A program made the translations under genes and the position numbers. The notes under the pieces were generated by a model. The model did not search any database. It saw only the letters and a list, made by a program, of their open reading frames with translations, and was not told the DNA's origin. A stretch of DNA of 64,000 nucleotides from Nautilus pompilius. Its lineage: Eukaryota > Mollusca > Cephalopoda > Nautilida > Nautilidae. This document shows positions 35,400-45,830 of this stretch, in pieces (positions within the stretch are counted from its first letter, which is position 1; each line of letters opens with the position of its first letter). The stretch spans positions 1 through 64,000 of the forward strand of contig JACATO010002729.1 of the NCBI GenBank assembly GCA_018389105.1, written 5' to 3'.

Positions 35400-37204
35400 A
35401 ATGTGGTTCGATGTTTAAAACTAATTCTGGTTTTCTATCACGTGCTTTTAAAGCTGTTTCTGTGCATAACTTTAGAACTACTAGAGATTTTAAATTAGAA
35501 ACTAATGTTGGCTCGACACATCGTAGAATTTGACCAGAATCAATTAATAATTGCTTTTATTCAAATATCTTTTATTTTAATATTTCTAATTAGTGTTTGG
35601 ATATTAAATGCACGCTATGGATTGCCTTAGACAATAATCAGTTAATTTTCTTATAAACAACTTAACGAGATAATTTTCTCATTCTTCTCTTAAAATACAT
35701 TATTACAAGTTTTTTGTTTTGCTTTGATTTTTTTTTTTTTATTTCACACAATGAAAACGTTTTCGATGAAAATTCCGGTATTAATAGCTACTGAAACTAA
35801 ACAAACTCACGGTCGGCAGGTGGCGCTAGCTATGCATATTAACAAAACGAACGTTTTAGTACGGTTAATAAAATATAAACAGGTGAGGATCGAATAAAAT
35901 CGCACACAGAAGAATAGATTTTATTTGTAGATGCATAGATAAGAGCTTCTAATCTCCAAATGGACTTATTCAAGAGAATTTTCGAGGCCCAGAGGATAGG
36001 CCAGGCCGAAAGCGTTTAGTTTTGACGGTTTCCTGTGCAGACAAATTTCCCTGTTTTTCTCTATTGCCTCCATTAAAAGTCGCTAATGCCGATGTTGCAC
36101 TTTGTGATGGTTGGCACGGAGAACGCAGAAGGGAAGCTCGCCAATTCGCCTCTCGCGGGTTCTCGTCTCCGACAGATCTCTCTACCAGGGCACACGCTGT
36201 GCCAGATTCTGGAATTTGCTGCACGTTGGAGGAAAAAATTTGACAGAGCGCCACAAAGGTAATCTTCTTCCTAATTATTTGTCAACACTCGATCGTGCAC
36301 GGAAAAGCTTTGACCAATTCACTGATGTTGTTGAGCCAAGCGGAAGTGTATCCCGCCAACAGCCAACAACACTGCGGGTCTAAAATAACCCTTCCCGGAC
36401 TAAATGGCAGCTGTGGTGAGTCGACCTATACAATAAAAATACGAAAAGAAAAAAAAGAAGACACGGGCAAATATGTTATTATTTGCGCTTTTATCTACGT
36501 ATTTAGTCAAAATATTGCATTTTTTTTTAAAAAAAGGTTTGTGTGTGAAAACAACAGTTTGGTGTAAGGGCTCTGGCAGAGGCAGGCGGTCTTAACAAAT
36601 GTAAGAATTTTAATTACGTCGGATTCTCACCCGCGTGAATTTGTAAACAATTTCAGGTCCCGAAGCGCAGTCTGCCGGCTGGTTCCACGTGAAACATTTC
36701 CTTCTTAAAAGGGTTAAATAGAAACCAACCTCGTTGCGGGAGTAGAAGCTCTTCAGTCGCTGAACCAGTTGTAACAGTGAAGATGCTTCGTACTGAGTAA
36801 AACCTCAAAGAGGGGCGGGGTTAGCTGCTTCCCAGACGTTCTGGCTGCTCTGGCACCTTCTGCGCGTATTGATATAACAAGCCATTTTGAGAAAGAATCG
36901 CATGGAAATGTTATCTGTACCATTCTTCAGAGGGAGAATGACTAAGGGGAAGTACCAGGAATGCTAAGCCTGAACAATTGGAGATTCCAAATGTAAAAGT
37001 ATTAAGAATATAACAGAAAAGAAGCTCGAACGGACGGAATCTGTAAAGGGTCAGAACAACGTCCACACAAGAGGTTAGAGGAGAACAGCAGGCAGGAGAC
37101 GTAAATCACCAAGAAAGCATCTCGCCGGACGCTGAGGACGGTCTTCGCACTGTGGAGGTACAAGTATCCGCGAGAGCGATTCCCTCGACCTACTCACGAG
37201 CTTT
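35399..37204. other. Non-coding stretch with GC-richer patch
   Basis: Around 35960-36400 composition is more balanced, and overlapping frames of 73-94 codons exist on both strands without recognisable domains. Nothing else is seen. Confidence 0.35.
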
Positions 37205-37260
37205 CGTTTATATGCTGGACAGAGGTCAATTGAAAGTGAAGGCGCTCGTGTTACGTCACG
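37205..37260 (-). promoter_or_regulatory. Candidate minus-strand CRE/TATA promoter
   Basis: Read on the minus strand, TGACGTAA (37258-37251) is followed about 39 bases downstream by TATAAACG (37212-37205), within a CpG-rich patch (about 37140-37300). This is a normal spacing for a CRE-driven TATA promoter, with a start expected near 37175. A 91-codon minus-strand frame spans it, but no gene is recognised downstream. An LTR or SINE-borne promoter is an alternative. Confidence 0.3.
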
Positions 37261-37284
37261 CCTCTCCTCCCCTGGACAGCCTGA

Positions 37285-37410
37285 CTTCCGCGGCCGAGTG
37301 GGCGGTCGAGACAAGAGTTGGTTTGGCTTCCTGTCCCCGGCACATGGCATCTTCCACCAGCCGGTCGTGTGGGTGCCTTCCCACGTCTAAGAAACGTAGT
37401 TTTCGTAGAT
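37285..37410 (+). repeat. Possible tRNA-derived SINE relic (longer copy)
   Basis: GCGGCCGAGTGGGCGGTC resembles a tRNA(Leu/Ser)-type A box. About 85 bases on, GTGTGGGTGCCTTCCCACG occupies the position of a T-arm/B-box with a self-complementary stem. It is followed by TCTAAGAAACGTAGTTTT, also seen at 11.54 kb. I infer the same repeat family as 11499-11560. Confidence 0.35.
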
Positions 37411-37699
37411 AGAGATTCATTCTTCTGTCGAAGCAAGAAATGGCAGGCACTTGTGGCGCAGAATAAGCAGCGCTCTCTAGCGAATAAAGTCGCTACTACG
37501 TTCTCTCACCGGGCTGTCTCTAGTATAGAGATAACGGAAGCTTCAACGGACTACACGTTTCTTATAGCTGTTTCATTTCACGGAAAGAGGGTTGTGCTAT
37601 TACTAGCCAGTGATTGGACAGTGCTGGCGAATGTGTGACGGAAATTAGTGTTTCCTCGAAATACAGGTGGAAAACTTGGGATCCTACATTGTCGGGTAG

Positions 37700-38027
37700 T
37701 CAAAGAAGTTTCGTTAATCATAGCTTGCAATCCATTTGGAAGACGGGAATAACAGAAGGTAAGGAAAGGAAGAGGACAATGTATGAAAACTTGTGCGAAG
37801 AAACCAAAGTGAGAGAATGGAAAGTGTGCTTTTTTACAGTTAGGCGCCAGAGAGCTGACTACTGGGAAGACTGGTGGGAAAAAACATTTCTAAAAGCATA
37901 TTTTTTTTATCTAGACGGTGCAAAGCAGCATCAAGATGGTAATGGCTTAGAAGTTTGTAGGTGGAGTGGTAAACTGGTGGACGGTGGGGAGACTGATCAC
38001 TTCTTGCAAGGTTCACTATCGCGATAG
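37700..38027 (+). pseudogene. Possible retroelement pol C-terminal relic
   Basis: A 137-codon open frame ending at 38027 contains ERKRTMYENLCEETKVREWK and then VCFFTV. This resembles the block K-x-K-Y-x-x-L-x-x-x-C-x-x-x-GW-x-x-x-x-x-PVEVGCRGF that I associate with the C-terminal tails of retrotransposon-encoded polyproteins in animal genomes. After that the frame loses similarity. Another frame nearby gives a Trp-rich stretch that may be the element end. No reverse transcriptase core (YADD-type motif) was found upstream. The call rests on one short motif. Confidence 0.3.
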
Positions 38028-38785
38028 TTTGGTAGGTTGAAAACAGCTGTAGGATAGTACACAGTTGATGAGTCCATCAAAGGCACCTCGAGCGTACTTT
38101 AAGTTCTTATAACTGTTTTATCTCACCATAAATTGTACTTCGAGTGGAATATTATTTACATGTAAAAAAAACTAATAATAATTTAGAATTATTTTTGTTG
38201 ATGCAATGATTTTGGCCACCTTAACCACACTCTTCAGCAACCAAGAAACTAATAAGTCAAGGCTAGTGGCCAGTGGGCTACAACAGTATATTTAACCCTT
38301 TCGGTACTTAATTAAATTTAGGGCTGGAAAGTTTCAGTTATCCACCAAAAAAATGAAATTAGGCGTTTGATCGGAGAAGTTGCGGGCCTTTCAGAGACGT
38401 GAGGCTTTTCCCGTTCATCGCAATAGAGGGGGAAAAAATTTTTTTGAAGTCGTGGGGTAAATCTGCTTCCAGCATCAAATGGCTATAAATGTCAAAGAGG
38501 ACATATTCGCTTTCAGCATCGTAAGGGTTAGTCTGAGAAAATTTTTACCACGCAAATAAGAAGTTATTGCGATGGAGAAAGATCTAAGTAAAAAGGAAAT
38601 CCATAAACAGCTCTACCGCCATCCTGTAAAATCTTTTACTTTACTGAAATGTGGCGATCAGAAATGATATTAACTAGCGTAAGTCATAAAAAGGGGGGGT
38701 TCTACCAGGAACCATTTAATGGTGTAAAATCTTTTCGAAAAGGTTAAACAATCTTTAAAAAGACAAATATAACTAAGCATTAACC
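38028..38785. other. AT-rich stretch, nothing recognised
   Basis: No gene or repeat is recognised. Confidence 0.4.
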
Positions 38786-38875
38786 GTGCGGTGCGATGGT
38801 ATAATGGTTAGTTTAGCGAGCCACTATGGAACACCGTCATGTTCGAATCCCGGTCAAATACCGGCTTTTTTTTTT
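38786..38875 (+). repeat. tRNA-like pseudogene or SINE head with pol III terminator
   Basis: GTGCGGTGCGATGGTATAATGGTTAG carries an A-box-like D arm (38797-38808), and GTTCGAATCC at 38841-38850 is a near-consensus B box. About 15 bases after the B box, CCGGC is followed by ten T residues (38866-38875), a strong RNA polymerase III terminator. The 5' and 3' ends do not pair as an acceptor stem, and the T-arm stem is poor. It is therefore not a functional tRNA by inspection. No CCA-type or A-rich tail follows. Confidence 0.6.
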
Positions 38876-39989
38876 AGATTGGAACATCTTTCTGTCAAGT
38901 CTTCTACATGAAATTAGGGAATTATAGTAAGGATTTTTCTCACAAAATCAGAAGTACCAGGTCCTTCCTGTCGTACAGTTGTTAACGCTTTTTTAATGGC
39001 TTTAAAAATTAAAAAAAAAAATCTGAGTTTTCTTCCTTGTGGACATCGGCGTACGACAAAACAACCAGAAAAGTAATTATTCCCTTATTTTCGTTATGTT
39101 GTAGGGTCGGTCTATACCATGAAATAACGGATACTTTCTTGTTTGTTCTTTTATTATTGAGAAATGAAATATTGAAAGCAATTTTTGTAACAAGAAGAAA
39201 TGGATCAGTGCTCTGATCATCGGTTGTGTTGCTTGTTGCTTTTCAGTACTGTTTCGATTGCATGCGCGAAATACCTGTAGATTTTAAAGGCTAAACAATT
39301 GAAAAATATAAATATTAAAATTAATTTTCCTCATCATAAACGTGAACTTTAAAATGAGCTATTTACCAATGTCTGTGAATACTCTGTACATATAAACTAA
39401 TTGTTTTCTCTACACTGTAAAATACTTCCGTGTTATTATTCAGTACAGCAAAACAATAGCCTTGCTGGTTAATGTTCTAAATGTTTCCACGAAGGATTTA
39501 ACGAGGGGGGAGGCAAAAATATTTCCAAAATGGTCCAAGTTTTATTTACGAAATCTTCAACACAAATGCCTCTTTACTAACACAGCTTTTATCAAAGAAG
39601 TAGGAAAACGAGTTCCAGTAGAATCATGTAAATTAGTTATCGTATTAAGTCATATTTGTTTTAAAGAGAAACGTTACCAAATGGGCAGCGGAACTCGTTT
39701 GGAAGATTTTCTACGGCTGAAAGCTGTTGGTAAGGTAGGGGCTGGACTCTGGTAGTAAAATAGCTAAATGTGAACAGAAGTGTGGTTTCTTTGCTGTGGA
39801 GATAACTCTATGCAACAAATTTCAACCTTTTGTTTTCTGCATACGTATAATTAGGTGTTTCTGGTTAATTTTTACATGCTGATTTCAATGGTACCATCCG
39901 TTTTTCTCTAGCACGTCTAGATCTTTTGTTATTGCAAGTTAAATAGTTCAAAGGATAAATACCTCAAAGATTTTCATAATATGTCCCAC
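38876..39989. other. AT-rich stretch, nothing recognised
   Basis: A 97-codon plus-strand frame (39462-39755) has no recognisable features. Nothing else is seen. Confidence 0.35.
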
Positions 39990-41640
39990 TCAGCAAAAGT
40001 CAAGATTTTATACTACTATTCAATGAGAAACTTTTCGTACATTGTCTTGAATGGTTCGATCACTTCCGGCATCACTCGATTCTCTCTGAAGAAACCAACA
40101 AAAATCTCTCATCATAGCTGCTCCATGTATGAAATTTCTCCGTGTTCATCACTAACGCTTCCCATATTCTGGGGGAAAAAGTCCAAGTGTTAATATAAAA
40201 AATGCATTTTAAGTGACATGCGGCAACTCATCACATGGTAATCTTCGATAAGTTTGGTGACCAGCTCTATATAGTTTTCTCTCTTCTTATTGCCTAAGAA
40301 ACCAGTGACAACTACTTTGAAGGATCGCCAAGCAATAAGTTCCAATTCAGTCAAGTGCTTCTCAAACTCTGGATCATTAAGAGTTTTTTCTGATTTGAGA
40401 CCCAATGAAAATCCCTTCTTTCAGTTTGGCATCACTCAGTTTTGGAAATTTTGTTCTGAAGTACTAAACTCATCACCTTCCTTGTTCATAGCCTTCACAA
40501 AATTCTTCATTAGACCTAATTTGATGTGCAGTGGTGGTAGAAGAATTTTTTCAGGAGCTAGCAATGGTTGGTGCATTACACTGCTTTCACCAGGTACATA
40601 TCTTTCTTTTGGTAATGCTGCTGAGTGGCTCTGCTCCCACAGACAAAGGAAGCAGCAATACTTTGTAAAACCACTTTGCATTCCAACAAGTAAGCCAATC
40701 ACTTTTAAATACCCACATATGATCCATTTGTGCTCACTGTATTTGATGACATTGAGTATAGTTTCCATGGATTTGTATGACTCTTTCATTCCAGTTGCAT
40801 GGGCCACTGGGACAGATGGATTAATATTGCCATTGTGCAGCAAAACTGCCTTGAGAGTGAGCAGAATCAATAAACAGCCGCCACTCATCCGGAATATGAT
40901 AATAACCCAGTTCATTCATCAAACCATTGATATCTGTACAATAGCAAAGATTGTCCTTGTTTTCAAAAAAGCTGGCCAGTTTTTCACTGCGGTTCCTGTA
41001 AACTGAGATCAGTGCGCCAGGAGCCAACAAGTTCCATTGCCACAGCCTTGAACCAAGCAACTCTGAATTATCCTTGGTTAGTTTTAGATCACGAATCAAG
41101 TCATTGAGTTCAGATTGTGTTATCAAATGTGGTCATTCTCCTTATCAGGGTTGTAATCACTGTCAGATGACCACTTCCTGTTTTCCGGTTCTGAATTACT
41201 GCCAACTTCAAGATGATCTTCAGTTAGGAGGTGGTATTGGAACGGGTAGCTCATCACTGTGAGGAACAGGCTTTATAGCAGAGTGGATGTCAGGGTATTA
41301 TTCTATTTTGTGCTTGTTCTTTGTTGAATACCCAGATGTCTTTGTCATACAAAAGTAGCAGTCTGTTGAGTGATCCTTAAGGTGCCTTTCATCCATTTTG
41401 TGAGACCAGAATAACAAGCATTGCAATTTATATGAGGCGCCCAACTTTTGTCCTGGTCTCCAAGCTTGACTTTGAAGTAAGAATGGTATGCAACTTTGAC
41501 CAGATCTGTAATTCTTCTCTGCTGTGATGTTTTGGTACGTTTGCCGCAAACATAACAAAAACTATTTGGATTACACGCACAGCCTCGTCAGGATGCCATT
41601 GTAAGGGGCAAAGAATCTGTCATGTGGTAGGTACTGACTG
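39990..41640 (-). pseudogene. Pseudogene of a repetitive zinc-cluster protein family
   Basis: Piecewise minus-strand translation gives a long collinear protein. In order it reads CNPNSFCYVCGK (about 41590-41550), VKLGDQDKSWAPH with CNAC (41475-41400), DCYFC (about 41360), KNKHKIE then a stop then YPDIHSAIKPVPHSDELPVP (41325-41230), LKAVLLHNGNINPSVPV (about 40835), ICGYLKVIGLLVGMQSGFTK and CCFLCLWEQ (about 40720-40630), LLPPLHIKLGLMKNFVKAMN (about 40550-40480), FLGNKKRENY (about 40280), MSLKMHFLY then a stop then HLDFFPQNMGSVSDEHGE (40215-40135), and in a shifted frame MMRDFCWFLQRESS (about 40105-40065). The paired CxxC/HxxxC motifs suggest an N-terminal zinc cluster. I recognise this order as a high-copy, intronless, uncharacterised family seen mainly in arthropod and cnidarian genomes, probably carried by mobile DNA. 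Several stops and frameshifts make this copy dead. The plus-strand 238-codon ORF is its shadow. Confidence 0.8.
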
Positions 41641-42109
41641 GTTTATTGTCTTCAATTATGTTGTAAAAGAAATTGGCCTCAATTATGTTGTAAATACACA
41701 TTCATTTCACAAGCCCCTTACATCCGAGTTTATGTCAACATATTTTGCATTGATTGGACCTGGAAAACTGGTCCTTTACATCCGAGTCCCTTTGTCCCAG
41801 GTCGACTAGTTCAGAACTGGGCCAGTTAATCCTAAAAATGTATAGAACTCAACTGAGAATCCATCCTTCCATTTGTTCACCAAATTTCGCTCCGTCGATT
41901 CACTCCTTGAATTTCTACAGCTGTTTGAACTTGGACGCCTATATACATATCATAATAAAAAAATCTAGATGTGATAGAACGCTTTAAGGTGCATTTTTGA
42001 ACTCAGCACCCCCTGTGATTTGACCAAAATCACCTATTTTTGTTTATGTGGAAATTTTTCGTTGCACAGTGTAATTTAAAGTGCACACATATTGTTTGAA
42101 GATCAGCTC
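41641..42109. other. Spacer between two dead elements
   Basis: The word TCAATTATGTTGTAAA is duplicated at about 41654 and 41679, and TTACATCCGAGT occurs twice (about 41718 and 41775). No coding sequence is recognised. Confidence 0.4.
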
Positions 42110-42855
42110 AAGGTCGACCATGGGCCACAATCCCAGCAGATGATGGTCGTGCAATATACCTGGCTTGGCGATGCAGAACTCCATCACCTACCCAACTTGC
42201 TTCTGATCTCTCTGCGGCCACATGGAAACTGGTATCAGCCTTAACTACACAGATGCGGCTGCACGAAAGAAGGCTCTACGCGAGACGACCCATGGGGTAT
42301 ATGCCGTTGACCCGTCGCTATAAACAAAAGCGGTTGAACTAAAGCCGTGAGCATGTCGATTTCACACCACGTGACTGAAGCTATGTTCTCTTTACTTACG
42401 AGTGAAAAGATTTACCTTCCCATCTGACCCACGGCTCATACTCATTTAGAGAGAACGTGAAGCACGCAACCAGCCCTCAAACATCGTACAGATCTGGATA
42501 TTTTAGGGAGGTACCCTGACTGCAATGTGGCATAGAGACGAGATTCTAAATCCATATTTCAAATCATACCGGGAAAAGCAGTTGAACATAACTTCATTCT
42601 GATAAACAACAGCGCTAGACATGGCACGTGTAATCGATCAATGTTTTCAAGATTAAATTACCACTCTATGATATGGCCAGCAGGTCCTCCCGAGCTAAAT
42701 CCTATTGAGAATGTTTGAGATGTTATAGGAAGATAAATTGTTTCCATCAATCGTCTTGCAAGATCAATCCTAGATCTGCAAACATCTCTCATAAGACAAT
42801 CGCTCACCGATCTCCTTAATAAAAATAAAAGTAGCAGGCGCACCTGCTATTTCAT
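42110..42855 (+). pseudogene. Tc1-like DDE transposase relic, nearly full span
   Basis: Plus-strand frames follow a Tc1 transposase from the second DNA-binding domain to the C-terminus. They give DDGRAIYLAWRCRTPSPTQL, then TQMRLHERRLYARRPMGYMP, LTRRYKQKRLN, SREHVDFTPRD and SYVLFTYE followed by a stop. Later come LINNSARHGT, PAGPPELNPIENV and a stop-interrupted DVIGR tail with a closing stretch to about 42850. The first catalytic aspartate (normally in LFTDESRF) is read as tyrosine here and the second (in the DNARPHT block) as asparagine. The NPIEN glutamate survives. Multiple stops and a shortened middle confirm a dead copy. Terminal repeats were not found. The 61-codon minus frame is a shadow. 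Confidence 0.85.
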
Positions 42856-43390
42856 GTACTGATGTCATCCAAAAAATACCTACTGACTACCTTTAATTCT
42901 TCTATTTTCTTTCTTTATATTACAATTCCTTCGTGCTTCCTGATTTTATTCTACTTGTTTCTTTTTACACATCTAAAATTTATTTGTAAATTACATATTT
43001 CTTTCGTAAAGGTGTTAAAAAAGATCCTGGTGATTGAACGTAGTTCCGCTGTTGTCCGCTAGGATGCGTTGCCAATTTTGCGCCATGAAGGGGCCGGCTA
43101 TTCCGACGTCGGGAGAACGAGGAGAAACCGTGCCAGGGGTGTATTTACGTCCGACCACTAGCAGTTGTTCTGCAAATTTGAAACAGAATATTTATAACAA
43201 TAAAATACCAAAAAAAAAAAGAGAGAAGAAATGGACACAATGTTATGCCGATGAAAATATGACGTATGTTTGCTGTCACGTGCGCTGCCATTGCTTTACG
43301 CAAGGTCTTTCTGGCACCATTCATTTCCGTGTTATGTGTATCTGTTGCCGAGAACAAGTGCGCAGTGTGGCTGGATGCCTACCATGAGTC
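42856..43390. other. Spacer with short ORFs, unrecognised
   Basis: A 117-codon plus frame (43034-43387) contains several cysteines (CQFC, CCHVRCHC, CICC) but no ordered zinc-finger spacing that I recognise. It directly precedes the next Tc1-like fragment. Possibly eroded transposon sequence. Confidence 0.3.
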
Positions 43391-43640
43391 GCACTTTGTC
43401 CCATTGCCAAAATACGAGTAGCCGGAGTTCCGCCTAAGTCCGGCCAACCTCGCATCACGCAAACCAGCAGAGCGACAAGTACGAAATCGTTATTTAAAAG
43501 CAATTCAAAGTGTGTCTTTGCGTCAGAAGTCCATCATCAAGGGGCTGAGATCGAAATCAGGTTCAAGATGCCGTACAATCAGAGAGTCGGGACTGTACTG
43601 GATAATCTCCTGTGTCAGGCAGGATAGGTAGCATTATTTT
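43391..43640 (+). pseudogene. Possible Tc1-like N-terminal (HTH) fragment
   Basis: Frames around 43395-43600 give PPKSGQPRITQTSRAT, resembling the SGRPRKTT linker between the two helix-turn-helix domains of Tc1-type transposases. They then give RQVRNRYLKAIQSVSLRQKS and CRTIRESGL, resembling the second helix-turn-helix. No catalytic motifs follow in the next 1.6 kb, but a Tc1 C-terminal half lies at 45.3 kb in the same orientation. The two could be parts of one element separated by an insertion. Confidence 0.35.
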
Positions 43641-45314
43641 CACCTGGATGATTTTCTGTAGCTAGGATCTGACGCACAAACCGCCCCAGAGGACAATGGC
43701 TTTATACATGCGCCACAGTAAGACGTGGTGATGGTAGGCAGGGAGTGGAAACCTCGGTAAAATTACGTCATTTAAAAACGTTTAAAAGTGATAAACTTTA
43801 AGAAAAGTTCAAATTCCGTTATTGCTAGTAGTGTTTATTTTAGAACTAACATTAATTACCTACTGTTTCCTTTTCCCCTCTAAAGTCTCTGAACGCGTTT
43901 AGCGTGAAGAGGTTTTGACCAATGTGAAATTCTGAGTAAATCCCATCTAGAAGCAAAGTTTAATGCAGATAGAAATGCATTAACTCGCACTATGAAGACA
44001 ATTTTTAAACCGGTTTGATTTATAACGTAGATATGTCGACTAAATTTCAGTAACATAGGAAAGTGAACTAATTTTCCTTGTAACCGATTTAATTCGTGTT
44101 GTGGTGCAGGTCTGACAGCGTAGGTATACTAATTGGGCCCTATGCGCAGACAGATAGAGTCGTACTGTTGTGGACGAGGATACTAACCCGTTTTACGATG
44201 TAATATATTTGGACAGGTGTTCTCATTTGTAAGTAAAACTTTAGTCTAAATAAGTGAGTTCTTGGTTTTCTTCTATTTTTTTTATGATTATTGCGGCTAC
44301 ATGCTACACCCAAATTCGCAGCTGAAGAAACAAGATAATAGTTTCCTTACAACAGTTTACTAACTTAATTAGAAATAACGATACCAAGATTAGAGTTCCG
44401 TAGGGAAGAATGCTTGGTACATTCCACCGACTTAAATCGGTTAGTGCCATAAAGGCGTTCGCACTGAATTCGAGGAAAAGGCGCACTGTAGACATCGTGT
44501 CTATGATAAACGGTGATTTATCGATGGTTATTTGCGGGCTCTACGCCTGGCACTACAGATATTGTGCCGTGGCGATTTCTGTCATTGACATAAACAGCTT
44601 TAACTCGATCTTGCGAAATCTTTCCCCGACTCCAGTATTCTCGCCCTTTCCGTTGGTAGAAGAGAGAATAAAAATACTTCGGGCGGTCTTTTGATAGTCC
44701 ACCATTTGTTTTCCTCTCTTCTTGCGGACTTCAAAGAGCGTCAAATCGCGGTGTAACGGAGCGAAATTCCCTATCCCCGACGGTAAGACTTCAAGTTTGC
44801 GCTTAACCAATTTCTGGTTCCAGTGGGCCGAGAATTCAGCCAACTAAAAACGGAAACTTTTTTTTGTTGTAAAAACCCAAGATGCCAAAAACTAGAAGTT
44901 TTCCATCGACGCTTTACGGTATGCTGCATCCCACGTTTTGAGACTAACTGTTTCTCGACAGACCTAAATGACGTGAAACAGAATGGTCGCCATACTCACC
45001 TTAAGGTCCCCCGTTTACATTGGGAGTATACCAGAAAAACATTTTTATTAATTTTTTTTCGGAATTTCGAAATATTCTGTGCAAAATATATATATACGAA
45101 TTAATCACTGTTTTTTCCTTAGCCATGATGCAAAGAGGTGGTTTCCTTTTTTAGGGTCTTAAATCCTTAGTTTGCGCCGGAAAGGTAGATACAAAAAATT
45201 CGATCTGAGAGCGACAGTCGCAAACGAGAACTGGCCCCATGCCGTCGGTAGTAATTGAGTAAAGCTGTGACTGGTAAATAAGTACTTTTATTACCTATCA
45301 AATATCACCTATAC
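43641..45314. other. Sequence between two Tc1-like fragments
   Basis: Frames of 90-96 codons on both strands near 44.4-45.1 kb have no recognised similarity. If the flanking Tc1 halves were once one element, this is inserted DNA of unknown type. Confidence 0.3.
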
Positions 45315-45830
45315 TTGTTTGTTCCATCTGTGTTGGCAGATTTTGTGGGAAAAAGTGTTATGGTATGGTATGGAATGTCTGACAACTACCATACCAATCT
45401 TGTGCACACGTACAAAGAAAATACCGTCAGGTACAAAGATAAGGTCTTGCATCCTCATGTTTCTCTCTTCCTGGATGTTTATGGTAGGATATTCCAAGAC
45501 ATCCCTTGGCCTCACAACGCTAGGGTCTTCGGAGATTTTCTTCATACCGCAGTCAGCAATATGCCACCAAGGTCAGCTCGTTTTCCAGACTTAAAATCCA
45601 CCGAACGTCTCTGGAATGACTTTAACTGATGCGCACTACGTCGCCACCAAGTGTTTCACACACACACGAGGAACTTCTGGTCTTTCAAGAAAAGTGGATA
45701 GATATTCCATAACAGGTTCAACGACAGTTTATGACGTCTATCGCCTGCAGGTGTCAGAGTTTGACCAATTGTTGCTGTGGACGCCAAAACACCCCATAGG
45801 TTTGTCGAATGTCATGTCGTTTGCGTGATA
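45315..45830 (+). pseudogene. Tc1-like transposase C-terminal half
   Basis: An open frame of 104 codons gives SVMVWYGMSDNYHTNLVHTY, KVLHPHVSLFLDVYGRIFQD, HNARVFGDFLHTA, then PDLKSTERLWNDF. This matches in order the Tc1 blocks VMVWGGIS, LRPHVLPFLDxHGxIFQQDNARPHTAR and SPDLNPIEHLWD. The sequence past 45627, in shifted frames, continues with a Trp-Ile-Pro block and SIACRCQSLTNCCCGRQ. This corresponds to the usual ending EWxxIPQxxIxxLIxSMxRRCxxxxxxxGGHTRY. The N-terminal half is absent here. The second catalytic aspartate region is altered. Dead copy. Confidence 0.85.

Noticed and set aside
40290-41006. 238-codon plus-strand ORF
   Set aside because: It is antisense to the minus-strand zinc-cluster pseudogene, whose motifs explain the conservation.
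42862-43062. Hydrophobic 66-codon ORF that could look like a membrane protein
   Set aside because: Phe/Leu/Ile richness is expected from T-rich sequence. There are no other coding cues.
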